Shown: positions 58,078 to 64,000 of the stretch, piece by piece | Layout of the letters: each line of letters starts with the position of its first letter | Numbering within the stretch: the stretch's first letter is position 1 | NCBI GenBank assembly: GCA_022496805.1 | Contig: CM040107.1 | Coordinates: forward strand, 7,770,501-7,834,500 | Source of the DNA: Pohlia nutans | Lineage: Eukaryota; Streptophyta; Bryopsida; Bryales; Mniaceae | Reading direction: 5' to 3' | DNA: 64,000 bases | Made by a program: the position numbers and the translations under genes | Notes under the pieces: model-generated | Database searches by the model: none | Told to the model about the DNA's origin: nothing | What the model saw: only the letters and a program-made list of their open reading frames with translations

Positions 58078-58640
58078 TCAATCATTTAAAGTAATTAAGC
58101 TACTTATGAGGGAAGTTATAGACCAAGAGTCTATGACTTCAAGTTAGTTAGAACACCAATATACTAGTCTAGTTAGTCTGTACATAAGGTGGTTACCCCA
58201 TTCCCAACTAAATAAGAAATACGCATATGAGGCATTGATATTATTTAGTATTATTATTTTTTAGAGGTAGGCAAGAAGAAATAGATTCCAACACAAGTTC
58301 AAACATAATTTTTGAATGAAGAATGAATTAGTTACAAATTTTCAAAGTTGAAGTATGTCGCATCCCATTCACGTCATATAGGTACACCTCTTTCTGTCTA
58401 AAGGAGAATGTATTGCACACACTAAAGATGCTTGAACCAACAACAACAAACCCATAACCACACTTACATATACTAAAACCAACAAGAGAGATCCCATTAC
58501 CAACTGTAACTCATGCTACAACCAACACCATTCCAGCATTGATTGCGGATAATGCCCCTAGCTGTTGGTAAAAGGAGCCAGTTGGGAATGGGGTAACCAC
58601 CTTATTCTTAGAACGTAGACAGACGATACGAGGACTATAA
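58078..58640. repeat. large inverted repeat 1, left arm (contains a MITE)
   Basis: CAATCATTTAAAGTAATTAA to GACGATACGAGGACTATAAG. Excluding the MITE at 58187-58602, it matches the reverse complement of 59363-59494 (plus 59627-59640) at roughly nine bases in ten. The spacer is about 720 bp. Confidence 0.85.
58187..58602. mobile_element. 416-bp MITE with TA target duplication
   Basis: Ends are a perfect inverted repeat of 23 bp beginning AGGTGGTTACCCCATTCCCA. It is flanked by TA at 58185-58186 and 58603-58604, the duplication made by Tc1/mariner-type elements. The paralogous arm near 59397-59402 reads GTACATATTCTTAG in the left-arm orientation, i.e. a single TA and no insert, giving an empty-site control. 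A short frame inside is not a transposase, so it is non-autonomous. Confidence 0.88.
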
Positions 58641-59362
58641 GTGTGGCTTGGTAGGTGAAGGATATACGATTGTTTATCGAACAAGATGTCATGGTTGGGT
58701 GGCAAGTCACATAATAAACATTGCTTACCTAAAGTCTAGAACTTATTAATGATTGTAATGATGATAAATGTTGTAAATGTTTAAAATATCATCTAATTAT
58801 ATTGAAATTATTGTCATACCTGCCTAATATTGATGACTATTTATGAAATATTATAAATCATAAAATGTGATAGTTCAAGTGTGCAAATATTAAAATAATA
58901 CCTTGGGTTCTTTAATATGCCATTAGGCACACATATGTGCAATTTAAAAAAAAATTAGAGCTTAGAGTCATGGCTGCATTCTACATTTTGTCAATTTTAA
59001 TGCCTAAAATGTAATTGAGGTACTCGAAAGTCATGCTTACGAGTAGTTAAGAAATGAAAGATGTAATGTCACTGCTAAAAGATCACTTGTGTCAAAAAAT
59101 AAAAATAAAAAAATAAATCTTTTGCTAAAGGTAATAGTAATGGACGCAATAAAAAAAATTAAAAATATCAAAACCATTGTTCAAAAAATTAGTCTATCCG
59201 ATTAGAAGATAAGAATTGAGGTCTCAAGAACTACCCATGCTCCACTTATTTCGAGACAAATGAAATATATACTCTTGAATTCTCCCGTTTCCACCCATTT
59301 CGGTGGAGCTTCCTCCTTTTAAGGACCGGCCACCCACTGCCCCCATACATGGAAGGAGGCTC

Positions 59363-59640
59363 TTATAGTCCTTGTACCGTCTGTCTACATTCTAAGAATA
59401 TGTACAGACTAACTAGACTAGTATTTTGGTGTTCTAACTAACTTGAAGTCATTGACGCTTGGTCTATCACTTCCCTCATAAGTAGCTTAATTACCACATG
59501 AAAAACTTAATTCCAACAAAATGAATATTTCCACTAGGTGCTAAAATTAATGTCAACTACACTTTTAGAAATGGATTCAAGTACAATTTTCAACTAAATC
59601 CATATTGCATGTACATTCTTTTTTACTTTAAATGATTCAA
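59363..59640. repeat. large inverted repeat 1, right arm
   Basis: Inverted copy of the left arm lacking the MITE. It carries its own extra 132 bp (59495-59626) between two TTAC words (59491-59494 and 59623-59626), which could be another small insertion or a deletion in the left arm. Confidence 0.8.
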
Positions 59641-61060
59641 TTTCATTTATCATTAAGTAAACCCTTTAACGCGCCAACATCTATATTCTAGATGTTGGAT
59701 GCTTTCTAATGCGCCCCATTACCGTTTGCAATGGTGTTTTTTATCCATCCAAATTTCTACTGGTTCTTAAGTCAGTTGACTACCATATGTACAATATGGA
59801 TCTTCAAAATAAGATAATGTGATTTTTTTAAATTAACAAAAGTAGTTTATGTCAAGTTTCATTCTTAGTTCCAAAAAGCGAGATATTAAGTAAAGATGAT
59901 TTTTTAAAATAAGTGGAATCAAATAATGGAAATTATACCATTTCATAGTGCATATTCATCACAAGAATTGTAGATGTGAGATTTATAATTGATATTTTTT
60001 TATACCTTACAAAATAAAATAAATAATATTAATAAAATATCAAATGTCGACTCCGTTTTTTTGATTCATTGAGATTTTCTGAAATTCTCCCCTTTTGAGC
60101 CGGCTCATCTTCTTAGACCACCCAGAATTCCACATGTCAATTCCACATACATGTTTGACTCATTAGATTTTTGCCCTCATTAAATAAATCTACTTTACTA
60201 AATGAATCCAAAGTGTCAGAGTACTGTAGAGTAGCGCCGCAGGTCTGGTGAGCAAGCTGCTCAAACAGGGTTAGTGTCTCGTTCTGACTTCGTTGAACCC
60301 GGTCCTATTCTCTTGATCGTGGCCGTCCATCACAACGAAGGGCTCAGATTGCACGAGCCCTTGCTCGAACTCGAGAGGGGTCAGTCGCTAGGTACGCCTC
60401 CATCTTTTTCATCATTTGCACATGTCAAATCACCGCCATGTCAACTTCAGTCGGCCTCGAAGCCGCCAGAATCCACCACTGAGGTGCGGCCACGTGGAGG
60501 CCGTCAAGTCATCTTTTCGTTTATAATTTTCCAAATTAAACGTATTAAATAATTACGATATTACATACGTATTTACTATTCACGTATTTACTATTAACTT
60601 ATTTACTACAAACCATGGTAAATTAACCTAGTAAAAACGTAACCTAAAACTATTATTTAGTAAGTTCAACAAATTGAATTATTTTACTTATCACAAAATT
60701 AACGCATGGCTCGGTGATAGGTGACGGTCTAAACCGCTATCTATCTCGATAATAAGTTTGCTTCCCACTAGTTTGTACCGTCACCGTGTACACCTCATGG
60801 TACTTTAAAATATTTTCTACACATTTTAAAATTCAAATATCGCTCTCAAGTTTCTGATTCAAGTAACACGTGTTGCCAATTATTGAGAGTTTTAGAAAAA
60901 ATAGACAATTGCATAAAACTGAGTCTTAAGGTTGAATAAAATATAGTCTTATAAAATGTTATAACTTGAAATTAGTTTTAAAAATGTATACATTTGGATA
61001 TTAGATTTTTGAGGCAGTATTAATTTAGTTACTTAATAGGTCTATCGGTCTATCGACTTA
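59641..61060. other. AT-rich intergenic with a GC-richer islet
   Basis: Mostly AT-rich. 60225-60520 is clearly GC-richer and holds an open frame at 60274-60552 (VHHNEGLRLHEPLLELERGQ) without recognised homology; it could be a relic of a gene or promoter. Confidence 0.4.
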
Positions 61061-61270
61061 CACTCCTTAACAATCATGAAAGACTTTGTTGAATAATCAT
61101 GATTCTAGAATGTTCATTATTAATATCTACAACAACAAAGTTGTGTTTAACAAAGTTGTGTTTAACAAAGTTGTGTTTTCAAGATTTGGATGGCAAATTT
61201 AAGCAAAACTAAGAAGTTTGCTCGAAAGCAACAACATCATCTAAAGGTTCAAGCTATTTGCAACTTGTGG
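61061..61270. repeat. large inverted repeat 2, left arm
   Basis: Starts CACTCC and contains GATTCTAGAATGTTCATTA, AAAGTTGTGTTTTCAAG, GGCAAATTTAAGC and AAGCTATTTGCAACTTGTGG. Matches the reverse complement of 62612-62795. It includes a local triplication of TTAACAAAGTTGTGTT (61135-61180) absent from the right arm. Confidence 0.8.
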
Positions 61271-61681
61271 TACTTGAAGCCGCATCATCGAGCTTTGAAT
61301 CCAAAAGAGTCCTTCTCTACGTGAGTAACACTTTCCTCTTTCAGAGTTTGATTGTTATGGCAATTTTCAATGATTCCTCTCACTCAATTTATTCTTCATT
61401 ATAGTTTATTTATTTCTAAGAGATGTCTTGATGCTATACATGAATGATGAGTATCTGTCATGATATACATGAACAATGAGTTTCATGAATCATGATTGGT
61501 CCGGGTCTGATATGGGTTCCAAAAAGGACTGTCTCACTAAAACACTGTCACTTTATAATTCACTTAATGTGTGCTTGAAATTACACATTTTCAATTCACA
61601 TGAATTCAATGATAGATTCATAAGAAAGTTGTAATACTCCACCAAAATAGTATTGAGCAAGAAAAATTGAACAATTTATAC

Positions 61682-61767
61682 ATTCCGGATTGTTCCTTAA
61701 TTTTCATTGTCTCAAATCCGGAACTCTCTTAATTCCGAATTTGAGACAAAAGGAACAAGCCGGAATA
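61682..61767. repeat. imperfect hairpin in the spacer of inverted repeat 2
   Basis: ATTCCGGATTGTTCCTTA and GTCTCAAATCCGGAA pair with TTCCGAATTTGAGAC and AAAGGAACAAGCCGGAAT, giving a long stem with a small bulge and a ten-base loop. It may be a tiny palindromic MITE. Confidence 0.75.
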
Positions 61768-62043
61768 TCAATTTATAGTGAAGTAGTTCATATACAAGAA
61801 ATTTAGCTAAAACAACGTTTTAGTCATATCTATGTATAATTTTAACTCTTAATTTGATATTTTACTATATTTCCTTATTTATGAGAACTTTCAAAAATCA
61901 AATATTTTTAAACAATCTAAAAAGACTATGATTTCATAATATCTTTATGCATGATTTATCTATTTCTGGAATGACCCTACTACAGAATTCACAAAGTCCA
62001 GAAATCAGCGAAAATTTCCAATAGAGGATATAGAAGGATTTTG

Positions 62044-62104
62044 GCCAACGGAGGATCCTCCGATAGATACCGCATACTTTCCGCCTACGGAGGATCCTCC
62101 AATG
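62044..62104. repeat. duplicated GGAGGATCCTCC palindrome
   Basis: ACGGAGGATCCTCCGATAG near 62046 and ACGGAGGATCCTCCAATGTG near 62089; each contains a 12-14 bp perfect palindrome with a GATC centre. Confidence 0.7.
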
Positions 62105-62611
62105 TGTTCTATTATGTTCCATATACAGTGTTCAACACATACAATGCTCTTTGCATAGTAAATAAACTTTGTCTTGTCCAGAATTAGATAGTCCATATTT
62201 GAGCCCTTTTTCCAGAACTAGATAACTCATGCATCAGTTTGTCTTAAAATTATATGATATGCTTAAATATAAACTTAATAAAGTGAATGATTATTTGTTT
62301 TAATTAGTAAATAACATTAAATACATAGTCCTTTCGCTACTATAATGTGAGCAGGTGCTAGATATGATAAATTAGGATAAAATTCAATTTTTGAATTTAA
62401 CCTACATAGCACATGATTATTGTGTACCAACATGCCATCTATAATACCATGTAATTTTTTTAATTTTCCAATAATTTTTTCATTACCAAATGGACATTCC
62501 TCTAAACTCCGGACAGTCCGGGAAGGGGTACCCTGATCAGACCCGGACCTTGACATAAATTATGGATGATGATTGCACAATTATCTATGAATCTAGGGGC
62601 AATAATTGAGT

Positions 62612-62795
62612 CCACAAGTTGCAAATAGCTTGGACCATTGAGTGATGTTGTTGCTTTTAAGCAAACTTGTCACTATAGCTTAAATTTGCCATGCAAAAAT
62701 TGAAAACACAACTTTCTTGTAAGTTGACTGTAGATATAATGAACATTCTTACTAGAATCATTCACTAATTATGAAGTCTTTCATGTCATGGAGTG
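62612..62795. repeat. large inverted repeat 2, right arm
   Basis: Ends GGAGTG, pairing with CACTCC at 61061. The 1.73-kb unit 61061-62795 with arms of 180-210 bp could be a non-autonomous element with long terminal inverted repeats, but I see no clear target duplication (CTTA left, AATT right). Confidence 0.75.
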
Positions 62796-62800
62796 AATTG

Positions 62801-63310
62801 TCATGAATCATAATTATGAGTATTATGTTTGATTAATAATGATTGTTTTCTAATTCGAATCATGATTGTCGTCTCGGTCGACACGACCATCTTTTCGTCG
62901 TTGCTCCACTCTGGGATCCTCTCGAGGGCACAATCCTCGCCGAGTATGGCGTACACTGCTGCACGTAACGGACGCGCAATTGCGTGCAAGTTCCCCATCC
63001 TCCTGTCACTTGAGCTGCTGACCAAACTCGATGACACTGCTCGGAGAGTAAAGAGAAGCTCCTCCCCAACTTGAAGATGGTTCTTAGCAGCGAAAACTCT
63101 CCAGTCAACTCTTAGGGTATGTCGCTCTAGCCGACCACGGATTTTACAGCATTTCATGCTCTGCACTGGAGACTGTTCATGCATTCCTTGCAGCTTGACC
63201 ACAGACTGAATTCGACTGCCGTGTAAATTCATGAAGGAATCTCCTAGAGGGCAACGTCTGCGAAAAGACAAGCACCGTATAGCAAAAAGTCTCAGCAGTG
63301 ATACTAACAC
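62801..63310 (-). pseudogene. B3 DNA-binding domain fragment
   Basis: A 169-residue frame containing FMNLHGSRIQSVVKLQG and RVDWRVFAAKNHLQVGEELL followed by FTL. The pattern W..FA..N.L..GEELLF matches the C-terminal half of plant B3 domains (REM/VRN1 type transcription factors). The N-terminal half is poorly matched and the residues after SSSLVSSSSDRR are not B3-like, so this is probably a gene fragment. No intact start or neighbouring exons were recognised. Confidence 0.4.
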
Positions 63311-63387
63311 CGTCTTTCATCAATAGGGAAGGAAATAACAGCTTCGAACTACAATGTGAAATGCTAACTTGTGATCTTCTAAGTTCT

Positions 63388-63504
63388 ATTAATTGTGGAA
63401 TATTAATTATTGTGGAATTCATATATATTAATTGTGGAATATTAATTATTGTGGAATTCATATATATTAATTGTGGAATATTCAATTTATAATTGTGAAA
63501 TATT
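63388..63504. repeat. 39-bp tandem repeat
   Basis: ATTAATTGTGGAATATTAAT units start at 63388, 63427 and 63466. Related AATTGTGGAATATT words continue at 63538, 63615-63680 and 63697-63715. Confidence 0.85.
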
Positions 63505-64000
63505 TCATTTATGTCTTGATTCATTTCAAAGGATCGTATTAATTGTGGAATATTCCAATTATGTTCAGTAAAACAAATATTCCATTTATTAATTAAATAT
63601 TATAGAATTAACTGAAGCGAATATTCCATTTATAATTGTGAAATAATATCCCACTTATAATTGTGAAATATTTTTAGCAGCAAAAATTCATACATATTAA
63701 TTGTGGAATATTCCATTTATGCCATGATTCAATTTAGAAAATAATAATTTATCAAACATGTTACTCATAATTGATATCTATCATGATTGACAACCATGTC
63801 GAATGATCCCTAAATAACAAATCATCATAATTTGCGTAAGCTTAGAAATATCAATCACCTCCTTCTTGGAAACATCATTGCGATGCAAAGCACCTCAAGC
63901 TATCAAATTCATCCTTATGCTTCTATAGAGAAATTTCTAGCGATTTGCATGTAACGAAAGGAAATTCAAGCAATTCGCATAATCCTTGAGAGTGTCATGT
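63505..64000. other. AT-rich intergenic
   Basis: Degenerate AATTGTGAAATATT repeats, then sequence with no feature I recognise. Confidence 0.5.

Noticed and set aside
60274..60552. Short plus-strand frame in the GC-richer islet
   Set aside because: Composition hints at former coding sequence but no family is recognised; not called a gene.
1..64000. Plasmid, viral or CRISPR features
   Set aside because: No CRISPR array, no viral replication gene and no origin-like feature was seen; introns and plant transposons dominate.

Overview
The window is nuclear DNA of a land plant. It has GT-AG introns, a short tract of plant-type telomere repeat (CCCTAAA), a captured exon of tubulin-folding cofactor D, and plant-type CACTA, MULE and Crypton-like transposase genes. 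GC content is moderate and almost all coding sequence is mobile or decayed; I see no intact housekeeping gene. The protein mixture makes me lean towards a seed-free plant with a large, repeat-rich genome, but the sequence does not prove this.

Layout. (1) 1011-16125 is a complete CACTA (En/Spm) element with a 28-bp perfect terminal inverted repeat and an AAT target duplication, inserted in a 38-bp minisatellite. It carries a TNP2 transposase gene (minus strand), a damaged TnpA-like gene (plus strand), at least one and probably two captured host exons, and many GTGACT/AGTCAC repeats. (2) 17.8-20.7 kb and 32.0-34.9 kb hold two decayed copies of a plant transposon-associated protein with a globular N-terminus and a coiled-coil C-terminus. 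(3) 29.06-30.5 kb is a truncated Crypton/QRICH1-like tyrosine-recombinase pseudogene. (4) 46.05-51.13 kb holds an unknown broken gene and a MULE-type transposase gene (GCM-like zinc finger, DDE core, SWIM finger). (5) 58-64 kb is AT-rich intergenic DNA with two large inverted repeats, a 416-bp TA-flanked MITE whose empty site is also present, and a B3-domain fragment.

The most unusual content is a family of four related loci, A (22.7-26.9 kb), C (35.4-38.5 kb), B (38.6-45.5 kb) and D (52.4-56.0 kb). Each encodes a ParB/sulfiredoxin-like domain with a DGNHR, DGQHH or GGQH signature. A, C and D continue into what looks like a beta-class amino-methyltransferase Rossmann domain and an acidic tail; B ends before that domain. 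All are multi-exon and all carry stops. Each locus is accompanied by its own iterated, mostly palindromic DNA motif in introns or flanks: a 20-bp perfect palindrome CATGGGGCGATCGCCCCATG and about 16 variants at D, TTAGCTCGANTCGAGCTAA three times at C, a 160-bp satellite with CACGTG and GGCGCC in a B intron, and GGTACCGGCCATGGTGCC-type repeats around A. This may be a mobile or selfish ParB-methyltransferase gene family with locus-specific DNA sites. The domain calls rest on motif reading only and need profile searches.
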